Shown here: piece after piece, positions 30,422-40,626 of the stretch
Layout of the letters: each line of letters begins with the position of its first letter
Position numbering within the stretch: the stretch's first letter is position 1
DNA from: a bacterium HR10
Lineage (GTDB): Bacteria; Acidobacteriota; Blastocatellia; HR10
Assembly (NCBI GenBank): GCA_002923315.1
Contig: BEHM01000019.1
Location: 1 to 61,055, forward strand
Direction of reading: 5' to 3'
Length of the DNA stretch: 61,055 bases
The notes under the pieces: generated by a model
The model's input: the letters and a program-made list of their open reading frames with translations, nothing else
Told to the model about the DNA's origin: nothing
Database searches by the model: none
Program-made: the position numbers and the translations under genes

Positions 30422-32965
30422 TCACGAAGCGCCTTTGGCAGACGAAGAGGGAGGCGATGACTCCGCCACGTCGCGTCCCCACGAGAGCGTCGCCGACTCC
30501 ATCCCCTCCGGGGCGTTCTCCGCAGGAGCCGGCTCACATTCCGCGGCGGACGACACGGATTCCGGCTGATCCGCATCAGGCCGCGAGGAGGCCACGCGCA
30601 AGAAGTCGAGGCTCGGCACAGCCTCATAATTGGCGTCCGCAGCCACCAACTCCTCCTCCCGAAAGCCGGGATAGGGGACGCGCTCGTGATAGATCGTCCC
30701 CAACGTCTGAACGATCGTCTCCCGGATGCGCGTGAGGTCGCGCATCCGAAGATTGCACTCATCGAATTGTCCGTCGGTCACCATGTCCTCGATGATCCGC
30801 CGCACGAGCGACCGAATCTTCTCCGGCGTGGGGCGTCGGAGCGAGCGCACAGCCGCTTCGGAGCTATCGCACATCATCACGATGGCCGCCTCGATCGTCT
30901 GCGGTTTCGGACCCGGATAGCGAAAGCACCGCTCATCCACCGGTGTTCCCGAGACCGCGGCGCGCTCGAGAGCCTTCGCATAAAAGTAATGCAGGCGCCG
31001 CGTCCCATGATGCTGAGGGATGAGGTCCACGATCTGCCGGGGCAAGCCGTATTGCTCGGCCAAGCGAATCCCCTCGCTCACGTGCTGAATGATCCGACGG
31101 GCGCTCTCCTCCGGCGGCCAGCGATCATGCGGATTACTCCCCGCGCGCTGATTCTCGATGTACAGGCCGGGATCGGCCAGCTTCCCCACATCGTGATAGT
31201 ACGAGCCGACGCGCACCAGCAGCGCGTGCGCGCCGATGGCCTTGGCCGCCTCCTCGGCCAACGTCGCGACGATGAGCGAGTGATGGTAGGTCCCCGGCGC
31301 CTCAATGGCCAAGCGTTTGAGCAGCGGCAGCTCGACATTGGACAACTCCAGCAACTTCACGTCCGTGACGATGCCAAAGAGCGATTCGTTGATCGGCAGG
31401 GCGAACGCCGCCAGGGCTGCGGTCAGGACCCCCCCCGTCACTCCACACACGGCGTTCCAGAGGATGGGACCGAAGACCATGCTCTCGCCCTGGCTCAGGA
31501 GGATCAGTCCGGTAGCCCCGAGGTTCGCCACCCCAATGATCAGGCCGGCGCGCGTGATCGTGTCCCGCCGCTGATACCGGCCGACGCCATAGACGGCCAC
31601 GATGTTCCCGATCGCGGCATAGAGCAACAACGAGAGGTCTCGCGCCAGCACGCCGACGAGCAGCGAGACCAGTAACCCCACCACCAGGGCCAAGCGCGGT
31701 TCCAGCAACACGGCGACCACGAGCGCGGCCGCCGCATAGGGGATGGCGAACTGATACCCCTCAGGGGAATCGAATGTCCCCAACCGATAAGCGATGCCGC
31801 TGGAGATGGCCAGGCCCGCGCGCACGATGAAGAGCTGGGCGGAGATCGAGATCGCCGCCAGCAAGAAGATCTTGAGCGGCGTGAGATAATAGACGCGCGT
31901 GCGCGCGGCGAAGCGCCAGAGCGCGTAATAGAACACCAGGGAGATGATCCACAAACCGAGTGCCCGTCGGCCCGGACGCGCATCGGCCGCCTGTCGGCGC
32001 AACGCCTCCAAGGCGGCCTGAATTTGAGGAGTGACGATCTGTCCGCGCGCCGCGATCAACTGTCGCGGCGCATAGCGCGTTGTGGCCACCAGGTGCGCCG
32101 TCGCGTGACGACGCAAGCGTTCGGTCAGGTCCTCGGCCAGCAGACAATTCACGCGCACAAGGTCCGCAAGCCAGGTGCCGTACAGTCGGGCGTCGGATTC
32201 GCTCAAGGAGCGCCGCACGGCCTGGCGCGCCTCCGTCAGCGGAATGACCTCGCTCGCCCGCACGCGCGGATGCTCCTGAAGACGCTCGATCTCCTCCATC
32301 GGCTCCACCTGAGCCGGAACGATGCGCACCTCTCCGGTGAGATTCTCCGCCAGCTCGCGCGGCTCACCATCGGGGCGAATATACCGACTCATGACGCTCT
32401 GAAGCGCCGCCTCCAGACGGGCGAGCACTGACTCCCCGCTCTGTCCCAGCGCCCAGATCGAGACGATCTCCTCCGTCAGCGGGAAAGGCGCCCCTTGAGC
32501 CCGAAGCGGGGCCACGACGTGCGTCTCCAAACGCGCCCGTATGCGACGACGCTTCAACTCCTCAGCGCTCAGCGCGCGCTTCCCGAAGCTGGCCTCCATC
32601 TGTTTGGCGAACTGCTCGCGCCCGAGCGCGAAATATTCCCGCAGAGCCGATCGGGCGTCCTCGGCCCGATCCGGATAAAACCGGAAGATCGGCGGGATCT
32701 TCCGCGCCTCCTCCTGGCGCAATCGCGCCGTGCGCTCCGGGTCCACGACGATCAACTCCGTCGGCGCGACCACATCCGTCCGGAGCACTTCCCCCACCCG
32801 ATACTGTGGAAACGCCGACAGTGGGAACCGCGCCACGAGCACCGCCGTCAGCGCGGCCAGAGGAACTGCGCAGAGCCAGAACGCAACGCTCGGCGACGTG
32901 CGCCTGACGAGCCGCTCCCAGAAGCGCGCGGCCAAGGCCTCGATGTCCTCCCGAAGCTCCCTCAT
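30422..32965 (-). CDS. 7TM-HD family protein, PgpH-type c-di-AMP phosphodiesterase
   Basis: This 847-residue protein has one N-terminal helix (residues 26-45), a long extracytoplasmic 7TMR-HDED domain, seven membrane helices (about residues 330-560) and a cytoplasmic HD domain with [20 protein letters not shown] (the HD pair), PQHHGTR and [10 protein letters not shown]. This is the layout of PgpH, the c-di-AMP phosphodiesterase. The family mostly degrades c-di-AMP, but a related nucleotide is not excluded. The C-terminal 80 residues are low-complexity. Start and hflX stop overlap by 4 bases (ATGA). No c-di-AMP cyclase is seen here. Confidence 0.82.
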   Translation of the reverse strand: MRELREDIEALAARFWERLVRRTSPSVAFWLCAVPLAALTAVLVARFPLSAFPQYRVGEVLRTDVVAPTELIVVDPERTARLRQEEARKIPPIFRFYPDRAEDARSALREYFALGREQFAKQMEASFGKRALSAEELKRRRIRARLETHVVAPLRAQGAPFPLTEEIVSIWALGQSGESVLARLEAALQSVMSRYIRPDGEPRELAENLTGEVRIVPAQVEPMEEIERLQEHPRVRASEVIPLTEARQAVRRSLSESDARLYGTWLADLVRVNCLLAEDLTERLRRHATAHLVATTRYAPRQLIAARGQIVTPQIQAALEALRRQAADARPGRRALGLWIISLVFYYALWRFAARTRVYYLTPLKIFLLAAISISAQLFIVRAGLAISSGIAYRLGTFDSPEGYQFAIPYAAAALVVAVLLEPRLALVVGLLVSLLVGVLARDLSLLLYAAIGNIVAVYGVGRYQRRDTITRAGLIIGVANLGATGLILLSQGESMVFGPILWNAVCGVTGGVLTAALAAFALPINESLFGIVTDVKLLELSNVELPLLKRLAIEAPGTYHHSLIVATLAEEAAKAIGAHALLVRVGSYYHDVGKLADPGLYIENQRAGSNPHDRWPPEESARRIIQHVSEGIRLAEQYGLPRQIVDLIPQHHGTRRLHYFYAKALERAAVSGTPVDERCFRYPGPKPQTIEAAIVMMCDSSEAAVRSLRRPTPEKIRSLVRRIIEDMVTDGQFDECNLRMRDLTRIRETIVQTLGTIYHERVPYPGFREEELVAADANYEAVPSLDFLRVASSRPDADQPESVSSAAECEPAPAENAPEGMESATLSWGRDVAESSPPSSSAKGAS

Positions 32966-34632
32966 GCGCGTACGCCCACCAACGTCTCCCCGAAGGGTTC
33001 ATCCGCTCCCCCACATCCTCCCAACTGCTCCGCGATCCGCTCCAGCAACTCCCCGAGCGTCTCCGCATGAAGGGCCGAGATGGCGAGCGCGCCGTAGCTG
33101 CGACAGAGGTTGCGCACGATCTCCGGGGCCACCAGGTCGCTCTTATTGAAGACGAGCAAGCGGGGGATCTGTCCCAGATGCAACTCCCGCAGCGTCGCCT
33201 CCACCGTCTCGATATGCCGTTCAATGTGCGGGCTGCTGGCGTCCACCAGGTGAATGAGGAGATCCGAATCGGCGATCTCCTCCAACGTCGCCCGGAAGGC
33301 GCGGAGCACATCCGGTGGGAGATGACGAATGAACCCCACCGTATCCGAGAGGATGATCTCCCGCCCCTGCGGCAAGCGCAAGCGGCGGCTCGTGGGATCG
33401 AGCGTCGCGAACATCCGCTCCTCGGCGAGCACACAGGAGCGCGTCAGCGTGTTCAGGAGCGTGGACTTCCCCGCATTCGTGTAGCCGACAATGGAGACGA
33501 CCGGGATCTGCGCGCGTCGTCGCCGCTGACGCCGTTGCTCTCGCTCCGTGCGAAGCGCGGCGATCTGCTCCTCCAGATGCCGAATGCGCTCGCGAATCCG
33601 CCGCCGATCCATCTCCAGCTTCGTCTCCCCCGGACCGCGCCCGCCGATGCCGCCGGTCAACCGCGAGAGTCCCGTATCGGCATCGGTCAATCGCGGCAGC
33701 AGGTAGCGGAGCTGCGCCAGCTCGACCTGCAACTTCCCCTCTCGCGAGCGCGCCCGCTGCGCGAAGATGTCCAGGATGAGTTGTGGACGATCGAGGATCT
33801 TCAAATCCGTGGCCGCATTGATGGCGCGCACCTGTCCCGGCGTCAGACTCTGATCGAAGATGATCATATCCGCACCCAACTGCAGCGCGCGAGTGAGGAC
33901 CTCTCGCAGCTTCCCCTTCCCGATGAGGAACTTCGGATCGTACGCCTTGCGCCGCTGCACGAAGGCATCCAGGACGACGACGCCCGCTGAATCGCTCAAC
34001 TGCCGAAGCTCCTCGAGCGACTCCTCGGCCTCGGCCAGAGACCCCGTCGTCACACTCACCAAGAGCGCCCGCTCGCGCTCATCCTGCGGATGCGCCAGGC
34101 GGCGATTGCGCGCCAGCTCCTCCTCGAGCGACTCGATCAGCTCCAGGAAATTCACCGAGAGGTGACCGGGCGGTTGGGGCTCCAGTAGCTGAAATCGAGA
34201 CGCGAAGGAAGTGCTCCCCCCATCGGCATCCCCCGGCTGCGCCGGCATCAGATGCGCCACATGCACGCGCGCCGGAATGCCCGTCTCGGTCACCTCCACG
34301 ATCGCCATCACGTCCAGCCGCAGCAGCGCCAGGTCCGTCAGATCGTCTTCCGTGAAGGATTCGCCATTGAGGTGCGTATGGATGCAGCGAAGCCCGCAAA
34401 ATCGCCCGCTGGAGGTCCGAACGCGCCGCAGATCCGGCCAGACGATCTGACGCGCATCGCCGACGACGACGTACTCGATCCGCCCTTTGCGATCCACGAG
34501 AATCCCCACCTGCCGATGCATCTCATGGGAGAGTTCGGCGAGGGTGCGCGCCAACTCCGGCGTGATGATCTGGTCCGGGGGAAGGCGGCGATGATAGAGG
34601 CGTTCCAACCGCCGCCGATGGCTCGCCTTCAA
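32962..34632 (-). CDS. hflX: GTPase HflX
   Basis: HflX binds the 50S subunit and splits stalled or heat-damaged ribosomes. The protein is about 556 residues (about 566 if it starts at the AUC), longer than the 426 of E. coli, owing to an N-terminal region of about 160 residues. Visible are GIGGRGPGETKLEMDRR (HflX linker), GYTNAGKSTLLNTL (G1), LSDTVGFIRHLP (G3) and NKSDLV (G4). The only usual start in frame is a TTG at 34632, but the codons upstream (TVFGQTHG, then LKASHRRRLERLYHRR) continue the family's conserved N-terminus, and a strong GGGAGGT is 8 bases before an ATC codon at 34662. AUC initiation, or an ATG lost by one base, is likely. Confidence 0.9.
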   Translation of the reverse strand: MKASHRRRLERLYHRRLPPDQIITPELARTLAELSHEMHRQVGILVDRKGRIEYVVVGDARQIVWPDLRRVRTSSGRFCGLRCIHTHLNGESFTEDDLTDLALLRLDVMAIVEVTETGIPARVHVAHLMPAQPGDADGGSTSFASRFQLLEPQPPGHLSVNFLELIESLEEELARNRRLAHPQDERERALLVSVTTGSLAEAEESLEELRQLSDSAGVVVLDAFVQRRKAYDPKFLIGKGKLREVLTRALQLGADMIIFDQSLTPGQVRAINAATDLKILDRPQLILDIFAQRARSREGKLQVELAQLRYLLPRLTDADTGLSRLTGGIGGRGPGETKLEMDRRRIRERIRHLEEQIAALRTEREQRRQRRRRAQIPVVSIVGYTNAGKSTLLNTLTRSCVLAEERMFATLDPTSRRLRLPQGREIILSDTVGFIRHLPPDVLRAFRATLEEIADSDLLIHLVDASSPHIERHIETVEATLRELHLGQIPRLLVFNKSDLVAPEIVRNLCRSYGALAISALHAETLGELLERIAEQLGGCGGADEPFGETLVGVRA

Positions 34633-34670
34633 TCCGTGCGTCTGACCGAAGACCGTTCCGATAGGCCGTG

Positions 34671-34677
34671 ACCTCCC
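34671..34677 (-). promoter_or_regulatory. Shine-Dalgarno without a standard start codon, before hflX
   Basis: GGGAGGT on the reverse strand, followed after 8 bases by ATC GGA ACG GTC TTC GGT. The first standard start codon in the hflX frame is TTG, 38 bases after the site. See the finding on the hflX start. Confidence 0.6.
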
Positions 34678-34795
34678 GAATCAACGTCACCGGGCGAACA
34701 CGCATCGCCCGCACTTCGGCTCTCACCGGCCGAAGCATGAGCTATTGTACCACCCCGAACAGTCCCGGAGCGAGAGAGAAGGACGAGCGCTCCGC

Positions 34796-34825
34796 TTGAC
34801 GCCGACCGCGCGGCCCCTTTAGACT
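34796..34825 (+). promoter_or_regulatory. Promoter of the heme operon
   Basis: TTGACG (34796-34801) and TAGACT (34820-34825), 18 bases apart, 25 bases before the hemD start. A TACAAT on the other strand at 34744-34749 may serve hflX. Confidence 0.6.
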
Positions 34826-34849
34826 TCCCCCTCGCATGCGGGAGCGACG

Positions 34850-35689
34850 ATGAGATCGGAATTCCCAAGCCACCGTCCCTGCATCGTCCTCATCACGCGG
34901 CCTCGCGATCAGGCGGAAGAGCTGGCCGACCGCCTCCGTGATGCGGGCGCGCATCCACTGATCTTCCCGACGATCGAGATCGCTCCCCCTCAGTCATGGG
35001 ATGCGTGCGATGAGCGCATCCGGCAGATCGCCGACTACACCGATGTGATCTTCACGAGCCCGAACGCCGTCCGCTTCTTTCTAGAGCGATGCGCGCGCTT
35101 CTTCGATCTCGCGCATCTGCGCACACGCACCTTCCACGCCGTAGGTCCGAAGACGGCGGAAGCGATCGCGGCCTATGGTCTCACCACAGCTCCCCTGCCC
35201 GAGGCGTTCGATGCCGCGCATCTGGCGGCGGCGCTCGCTTCCGAGCCCATGGCGTCGCAGCGCCGCTTCCTCTTCCCGAGAGGCGACCTGGCGGAGGAGA
35301 CCCTCCTGCGCCGATTGCGAGCGGCCGGCCTCTCGGTGGATGACGTCATCGTGTATCGAACCGTGAAGCCCGATCCCCCTCCGGAAGTGCGACAGGCCAT
35401 CTGGGCGGCGCTCGCGCGCGGGGAGATTCGCGTCGTCGCCTTCTTCAGCCCTTCCAGCGTGCGGAATTTCCTGGACTTCTTCCCGGACTTCCCGGCGCTC
35501 TTCCGCGAGCCGCAGAGGCGCCCGCCCAAGATCGCCGTGATCGGCGAGACCACGGCGCGCGCGTGCCAGGCGATGGGGCTGCCTGTGCATCTTCGCCCTG
35601 AGGCGATGTCGGGCGTCCCTCCGGCACAAGCGCTCGCCCGCGCGATCCTTCGAGCATGCCTCGCGGAGAGATCCGATGAAACCGCTTGA
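34850..35689 (+). CDS. hemD: Uroporphyrinogen-III synthase
   Basis: This enzyme closes and isomerises hydroxymethylbilane to uroporphyrinogen III. The 279-residue protein has the weakly conserved two-domain HemD fold: LITRPRDQAEELADRL at the start, then DVIFTSPNAVRFF, HAVGPKTAEA, FLFPRGDLAEETL, VYRTVKP, AFFSPSSVRNFLDFF and IAVIGETTARACQAMG. It starts at ATG with GGGAG seven bases upstream, directly after a good promoter. It overlaps hemE by 14 bases. HemA, HemB, HemC and HemL are not in this window. Confidence 0.9.
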   Translation: MRSEFPSHRPCIVLITRPRDQAEELADRLRDAGAHPLIFPTIEIAPPQSWDACDERIRQIADYTDVIFTSPNAVRFFLERCARFFDLAHLRTRTFHAVGPKTAEAIAAYGLTTAPLPEAFDAAHLAAALASEPMASQRRFLFPRGDLAEETLLRRLRAAGLSVDDVIVYRTVKPDPPPEVRQAIWAALARGEIRVVAFFSPSSVRNFLDFFPDFPALFREPQRRPPKIAVIGETTARACQAMGLPVHLRPEAMSGVPPAQALARAILRACLAERSDETA

Positions 35690-36761
35690 GAATGACCTCT
35701 TCCTGAAGGCGTGCCGGCGAGAGCCGACCGAGCGCACGCCCATCTGGCTGATGCGCCAGGCGGGACGATACCTGCCCTCTTATCAAGCGCTGCGCCAGCG
35801 CTACGATTTCCTCACGCTCTGCCGCACGCCGGAACTGGCGGCCGAGGTCACCCTCCAGCCTGTCGAACAACTCGATGTTGACGCCGCCATCCTCTTCTCG
35901 GACATCCTCGTCGTCCCTGAAGCGATGGGACTCGCGGTGCGCATTGAAGACGGCCTCGGACCACAGATCGAGCATCCCGTGCGCACGGCCGCCGATGTCG
36001 CCCGCCTTGCGATCCCCGATCCGCACGAGAAGCTCGGCTATGTCTTGGAAGCCATCCGCGCGACGTTGGAGCGCTTGCGCGGGCGCGTGCCGCTCATCGG
36101 ATTCGCCGGAGCCCCATGGACGCTCTTGGCCTACATGGTCGAAGGCAGCGGGACGGGAGATTTCCGGCGCGCGCGGGTGTTCGTTCGCGAAGCTCCGGAT
36201 GTGGCGCACGCGCTTCTGGAGAAGATCGCGCACGCTGTCGCCCGCTTCCTGCGAGCTCAGATCGAGGCGGGCGTGCACGCCGTGCAGCTCTTCGATACGT
36301 GGGCCGGACTCCTCGACCCCGATTCCTTCGCGGAGTTCGCGCTCGCGGGGGTGCGCCGCGTCATCCAGGAGCTCAAGGCCACCGGACGCGTTGATGTCCC
36401 CATCCTGCTCTTCTCGCGCGGGACGGCCGCATGGACGGAGACCCTCGCGGAGACGGGCGCGGATGTCCTGAGCTTGGATTGGACCTGCGATCTGGCGCGC
36501 GCTCGCCAACAGGTCGGCGATCGCGTCGCCCTTCAGGGGAATTTGGATCCGATCGCTCTGCTCGCCTCGCCCGACATCGTCGTCCGGGAAGCTCGACGCG
36601 TACTCGCCCGATTCGGCCCCGGCTCGGGGCACATCTTCAACCTCGGGCACGGTGTGTTGCCGGAGACTCCGGTCGAGAATGTGCGTCGGCTCGTGGACAC
36701 CGTCAAGCGCGAGAGTCCAAAATATCATGTCGAGGATCGGAAGGGATCAACGCTCGGCTGA
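35676..36761 (+). CDS. hemE: Uroporphyrinogen decarboxylase
   Basis: This enzyme removes four carboxyl groups to give coproporphyrinogen III. The 361-residue protein begins with the signature RTPIWLMRQAGRYLPSYQALR (quoted here as WLMRQAGRYLPSYQALR), then ILFSDILVVPEAMG, GFAGAPWTLLAYMVEG, FDTWAGLLDPDSFAEF, LSLDWTCDLARAR and FNLGHGVLPETPVENVR. The active-site Arg and Asp are all present. The start lies within the end of hemD (14-base overlap), which supports coupled translation. Confidence 0.96.
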   Translation: MKPLENDLFLKACRREPTERTPIWLMRQAGRYLPSYQALRQRYDFLTLCRTPELAAEVTLQPVEQLDVDAAILFSDILVVPEAMGLAVRIEDGLGPQIEHPVRTAADVARLAIPDPHEKLGYVLEAIRATLERLRGRVPLIGFAGAPWTLLAYMVEGSGTGDFRRARVFVREAPDVAHALLEKIAHAVARFLRAQIEAGVHAVQLFDTWAGLLDPDSFAEFALAGVRRVIQELKATGRVDVPILLFSRGTAAWTETLAETGADVLSLDWTCDLARARQQVGDRVALQGNLDPIALLASPDIVVREARRVLARFGPGSGHIFNLGHGVLPETPVENVRRLVDTVKRESPKYHVEDRKGSTLG

Positions 36762-36813
36762 TGGGCGACCGAGCCTCGCGCGAGAGCGCCGCACTGAATC
36801 AGGAGCTGCCGAC

Positions 36814-38202
36814 ATGAAGAGCTTGGAATTTGTCGAACTGGACCTGCTTCGGAAATACGATCGGCCGGGACCGCGCTACACGAGCTATCCTCCGGCCCCG
36901 GCCTTCACGCCGGAGTTCGGACCGGAGGAGTTCCGACGCGCCATTCTGGAGAACAACAGCGCGCGGGCGAATGCCGATCTCTCGCTCTACGTTCACATCC
37001 CGTTCTGCGATACGCTTTGTTACTTTTGCGGCTGCACGATGCTGGTGACGCATCGGCCGGAGACGATCCGAAAGTACCTGGATCATCTGAAGCAGGAGAT
37101 CGCCATGCTGCGCGCCTGGATCGCTCCCGAGCGAAAGGTCACGCAATTGCACTGGGGAGGTGGTACCCCCTCGTACTTGCGTCCGGAGGAGATTCGCGAA
37201 CTGGCCGGATTCATCGCCGAGCGCTTCCCCTACGCGGAGGATCCCGAGATCGGTGTGGAGATTGATCCGCGCGGGCTCACCGTCGAGCACATGCGGGCCT
37301 TTCGCGAGAGCGGGTTCAATCGGGTGAGTATGGGCGTGCAAGATTTCGATCCCACCGTCCAACGAGCCATCAACCGCATCCAACCGGAGGAGATCACGCG
37401 CCGCGCTATCGAGTGGGCGCGCGAGCTGGGCTTCCGCAGCATCAACCTGGACCTCATCTACGGCCTTCCCTTCCAGACGCTCGATTCCTTCGCGCGCACG
37501 TTGGAGACGGTGATCGAGCTTTCGCCCGATCGGCTCGCTGTCTTCAACTTCGCGTATGTGCCGTGGCTCAAGCCGCATCAGCGGTTGATCCGGCCGGAGG
37601 ACCTTCCCCCGCCGGAGACGAAGCTGCGGTTGCTGAAGCTGACCATCGAGACCTTGAGCCAGGCCGGATACGTCTACATCGGCATGGATCACTTCGCGAA
37701 GCCGGAGGACGAGCTGGCGCGCGCGCAACGGGAGAAGACGCTCTATCGCAACTTCCAGGGCTACTCGACGCGCGCCGGCGCTGACCTCTATGCCTTCGGC
37801 ATGTCGGCCATCAGTCAGTTCGACCGCATCTACGCGCAGAACCACAAGGAGCTGAAGCACTACTACGCGCGCCTCGCGGAGGGAAGGCCCGCGACGGCGC
37901 TCGGATACCGGCTGACGGATGATGATGTCCTGCGCCGCCACGTCATCATGCGGCTGATGTGCGATATGGAGCTGACGAAGGCCGACGTGGAGCGAACCTT
38001 CGGCATCCGCTTCGATGAGTATTTCGCTGACGCGCTCCCGAAGCTGGAGGAGTTCGTCGCTGACGGTCTGCTGCGGATCACCGGGGAGAAACTCATCGTC
38101 ACGGATCTCGGCCGGCTGGTCATCCGCAATATCGCCATGTGCTTCGATGCGCATCTGGAGCGGATGATGCGCGAACGGCCGATCTTCTCGCGAACCGTGT
38201 GA
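36814..38202 (+). CDS. hemN: Oxygen-independent coproporphyrinogen-III oxidase (radical SAM)
   Basis: This radical SAM enzyme oxidatively decarboxylates coproporphyrinogen III without oxygen. The 462-residue protein has the iron-sulfur motif CDTLCYFCGC (CxxxCxxC plus a fourth Cys), GGGTPSYL, and SMGVQDFDPTVQRAINR. It also carries the C-terminal HemN domain that separates true HemN from heme chaperones (HemW). I chose the ATG at 36814 (AGGAG 9 bases upstream), matching the conserved N-terminal segment DRPGPRYTSYPPAP; the frame is open further upstream inside hemE. It is followed by hemH after 26 bases. Confidence 0.95.
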   Translation: MKSLEFVELDLLRKYDRPGPRYTSYPPAPAFTPEFGPEEFRRAILENNSARANADLSLYVHIPFCDTLCYFCGCTMLVTHRPETIRKYLDHLKQEIAMLRAWIAPERKVTQLHWGGGTPSYLRPEEIRELAGFIAERFPYAEDPEIGVEIDPRGLTVEHMRAFRESGFNRVSMGVQDFDPTVQRAINRIQPEEITRRAIEWARELGFRSINLDLIYGLPFQTLDSFARTLETVIELSPDRLAVFNFAYVPWLKPHQRLIRPEDLPPPETKLRLLKLTIETLSQAGYVYIGMDHFAKPEDELARAQREKTLYRNFQGYSTRAGADLYAFGMSAISQFDRIYAQNHKELKHYYARLAEGRPATALGYRLTDDDVLRRHVIMRLMCDMELTKADVERTFGIRFDEYFADALPKLEEFVADGLLRITGEKLIVTDLGRLVIRNIAMCFDAHLERMMRERPIFSRTV

Positions 38203-38228
38203 CCGCGAGCCCTCGCCCGGAGGTCGTC

Positions 38229-39236
38229 ATGCCCGAGCACGGCATCATCCTGTTCAACCTGGGCGGACCGGATTCGCTGCGCGCCGTCGAACCGTTCCTC
38301 TTCAATCTCTTCTCCGACCCGGACATCTTCCGCGTGCCGATGGGGCGGCTGTGGCAGCGTCCGCTGGCGCGCGCGATCGCGAAATGGCGCGCTCGTGTGG
38401 TCGCCCGCCACTATGCGCAGATCGGCGGACGCTCGCCGCTTCGGGAATGGACCGAGCGTCAGGCCGAGCGTCTGGAACGAAAGCTCCGCGCGCATCTGGA
38501 ATGCCGCGTCTACATCGGCATGCGCTATTGGCACCCGCTGATCGAGGAGGCCGTCCGAGCGGCGCTCGCTGACGGCGTCCGCGCGCTCACGCTCGTGCCG
38601 CTCTATCCGCAATTCTCCCTCACGACGACGGGCTCCAGCTTGAACGAATTCCAGCGGGTCTGGCAGCGGTATGGTTCCCCCTCGATCCCCATCACCACGA
38701 TCCGCAGTTATCCCGATCATCCCCTCTATGTGCGCGCCGTGAGCGAACGGATCGAGGAAGCTGTCGGTCGCCACCATCTGCACGCGCATTCGTCCTGGGC
38801 ACTCATCTTCAGCGCGCACAGTCTGCCCGTGCGCCTCATCGAAAATGGCGATCCGTACCTGGAGGAGACGAAGCGATCGGTCGAGGCCATCCTCACGCAT
38901 CTGCGCACGGAGAGCGAGCACCGCGACATCTATGCCCGTGTCCCCACCGCGCTCGCGTTTCAAAGCCGGGTCGGGCCGGTTCGGTGGCTCGAGCCGTCCA
39001 CCGTGGAGGTCGTGAAGCAGTTCGCGCGCCAGGGGGTGCAAGATCTCGTCCTCGTTCCCATCAGCTTCGTCTCCGATCACATCGAGACGCTCTACGAGCT
39101 GGGGCATGAGGTTCGAGAGATCGCCCGCGCACATGGCGTGCGCACCTTCGTGCTCGTCGAGGCGTTGAACGATTCGGAGACGTTCGCCGACGCGCTGGCG
39201 GCGATCGTGCTCGACGTGCTCGGTCATGGGGGTTGA
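38229..39236 (+). CDS. hemH: Ferrochelatase
   Basis: This enzyme inserts ferrous iron into protoporphyrin IX (or coproporphyrin III). The 335-residue protein begins HGIILFNLGGPDSL, carries LVPLYPQFSLTTTGSS, the catalytic His in FSAHSLPVRLIE, AFQSRVGPVRWLEP, and the second metal site SFVSDHIETLYELGHE. I chose the ATG at 38229 with GGAGG six bases upstream. The frame extends upstream into hemN but is not conserved there. Its end overlaps hemY by 11 bases. Confidence 0.95.
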   Translation: MPEHGIILFNLGGPDSLRAVEPFLFNLFSDPDIFRVPMGRLWQRPLARAIAKWRARVVARHYAQIGGRSPLREWTERQAERLERKLRAHLECRVYIGMRYWHPLIEEAVRAALADGVRALTLVPLYPQFSLTTTGSSLNEFQRVWQRYGSPSIPITTIRSYPDHPLYVRAVSERIEEAVGRHHLHAHSSWALIFSAHSLPVRLIENGDPYLEETKRSVEAILTHLRTESEHRDIYARVPTALAFQSRVGPVRWLEPSTVEVVKQFARQGVQDLVLVPISFVSDHIETLYELGHEVREIARAHGVRTFVLVEALNDSETFADALAAIVLDVLGHGG

Positions 39237-40599
39237 GGTCGCGATCATCGGAGCCGGCATTTCGGGATTGAGCGTCGCATTCTTCCTGAAGCGAGCGGGC
39301 GCTGGCGTCCTGGTCCTCGAAGCCGAAGAAGACGTCGGGGGGACGATGCGAAGCCGGCGCTTCAAGGGATACCTGATCGAGCTGGGGCCGAATAGCGCCC
39401 TGGAGACGACGCCACTCTTTCAGGAGCTGATCGCGGCCGCCGGATTGGCGGGCGAGCGGGTGTATGCATCTGAAGCCGCGCGGAACCGATACATCGTTCG
39501 CGGCGGAGAGCTGCATCCGCTTCCTCTGACGCCCCTGGCCTTCCTGCGGAGCCGGCTTTGGAGTTGGAAGGGGAAGCTGCGCGTGCTCGCCGAACCGTTT
39601 CATGGTCGTGCTGATCGAGAGGAATCCGTCGCTGATTTCGCGCGGCGACGCGTGGGGCAAGAGTTCCTCGATTACGCCGTCAACCCATTTGTCGCGGGCA
39701 TCTATGCGGGCGATCCCGAGCGACTGAGCGTTCGCTTCGCCTTCCCGCGCCTCTACGCGCTGGAGGCCCAATATGGGGGGCTGTTTCTGGGGATGCTGCG
39801 CGGAGCGCGGGAGCGGCGCCGTCGCGGCGAAGCCCCGAAGATCGCGGCGCGTCTCTTCTCCTTTCGGGAGGGGATGGGGGCATTGCCCCGCGCCCTGGCC
39901 GCCGCGCTCGGGAACACGGTCTGGTGCGCGACGCGCGCCTTGTGCGTGGAGCGGGCCGGCGCGGCCTTCGAAATCGCCTTCGAGCGCGACGGACGCCGCG
40001 ATACCCTGCGCGCGGAACGAGTCGTCCTGGCGACGCCCGCCTATGCGGCGGCTTCACTCCTTAAGCGGCTCGCTCCGGAAGCCGCCCGCGCGCTGGACCG
40101 AATCGTCTACCCGCCGGTGAGCGCGGTCATCCTCGGATACCCTGAGACGGCCATCGGCCGACCGCTTGACGGCTTCGGCTTCCTCGTCCCGGAGAAGGAG
40201 CAGCGGCGCATTCTGGGAACGATCTGGAACTCCACGATCTTCCCCGCTCGCGCGCCGCAAGGCTTTGTCACCCTCACCACGTTCGTTGGCGGCATGCGTC
40301 AACCGGAGCTGGCTCGACGCCCCAATGAGGAGCTGATCGCACTCGTGGCCGAAGAGCTCACCGACCTCTTGCGCCTTCGCGGAGAGCCGGAATTCGCCTA
40401 CGTCTCCCGATGGGAGCGCGCGATCCCGCAATACGAGCTCGGCTATGGTGAAATCCTCGACGCGCTTGATCGCGCGGAGCGGGAGCACGTGGGCCTCTAC
40501 TTCTGCGCGAACTACCGCGGAGGGATCGCCGTCGGCGATTGCGTCATGAGCGCGCACGCGACGGCTGAGCGGATCTTGCGCGATCGCGCGCGGTCATGA
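39226..40599 (+). CDS. hemY: Protoporphyrinogen/coproporphyrinogen oxidase (FAD, HemY/HemG-type)
   Basis: This FAD enzyme oxidises protoporphyrinogen IX or coproporphyrinogen III with oxygen. The 457-residue protein starts VEVAIIGAGISGLSVAFFL (dinucleotide-binding fold), followed by AEEDVGGTMRSRRFKGYLIE, and ends with GLYFCANYRGGIAVGDCVMS, the FAD-binding C-terminal motif of this family (GNYxxGVxxxDC). It starts within the hemH end and completes the hemD-E-N-H-Y set. The substrate (proto- or coproporphyrinogen) cannot be read directly. Confidence 0.92.
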   Translation: MGVEVAIIGAGISGLSVAFFLKRAGAGVLVLEAEEDVGGTMRSRRFKGYLIELGPNSALETTPLFQELIAAAGLAGERVYASEAARNRYIVRGGELHPLPLTPLAFLRSRLWSWKGKLRVLAEPFHGRADREESVADFARRRVGQEFLDYAVNPFVAGIYAGDPERLSVRFAFPRLYALEAQYGGLFLGMLRGARERRRRGEAPKIAARLFSFREGMGALPRALAAALGNTVWCATRALCVERAGAAFEIAFERDGRRDTLRAERVVLATPAYAAASLLKRLAPEAARALDRIVYPPVSAVILGYPETAIGRPLDGFGFLVPEKEQRRILGTIWNSTIFPARAPQGFVTLTTFVGGMRQPELARRPNEELIALVAEELTDLLRLRGEPEFAYVSRWERAIPQYELGYGEILDALDRAEREHVGLYFCANYRGGIAVGDCVMSAHATAERILRDRARS

Positions 40600-40626
40600 G
40601 ATCAGATCAGGCGGCCGCCGGAGAGC

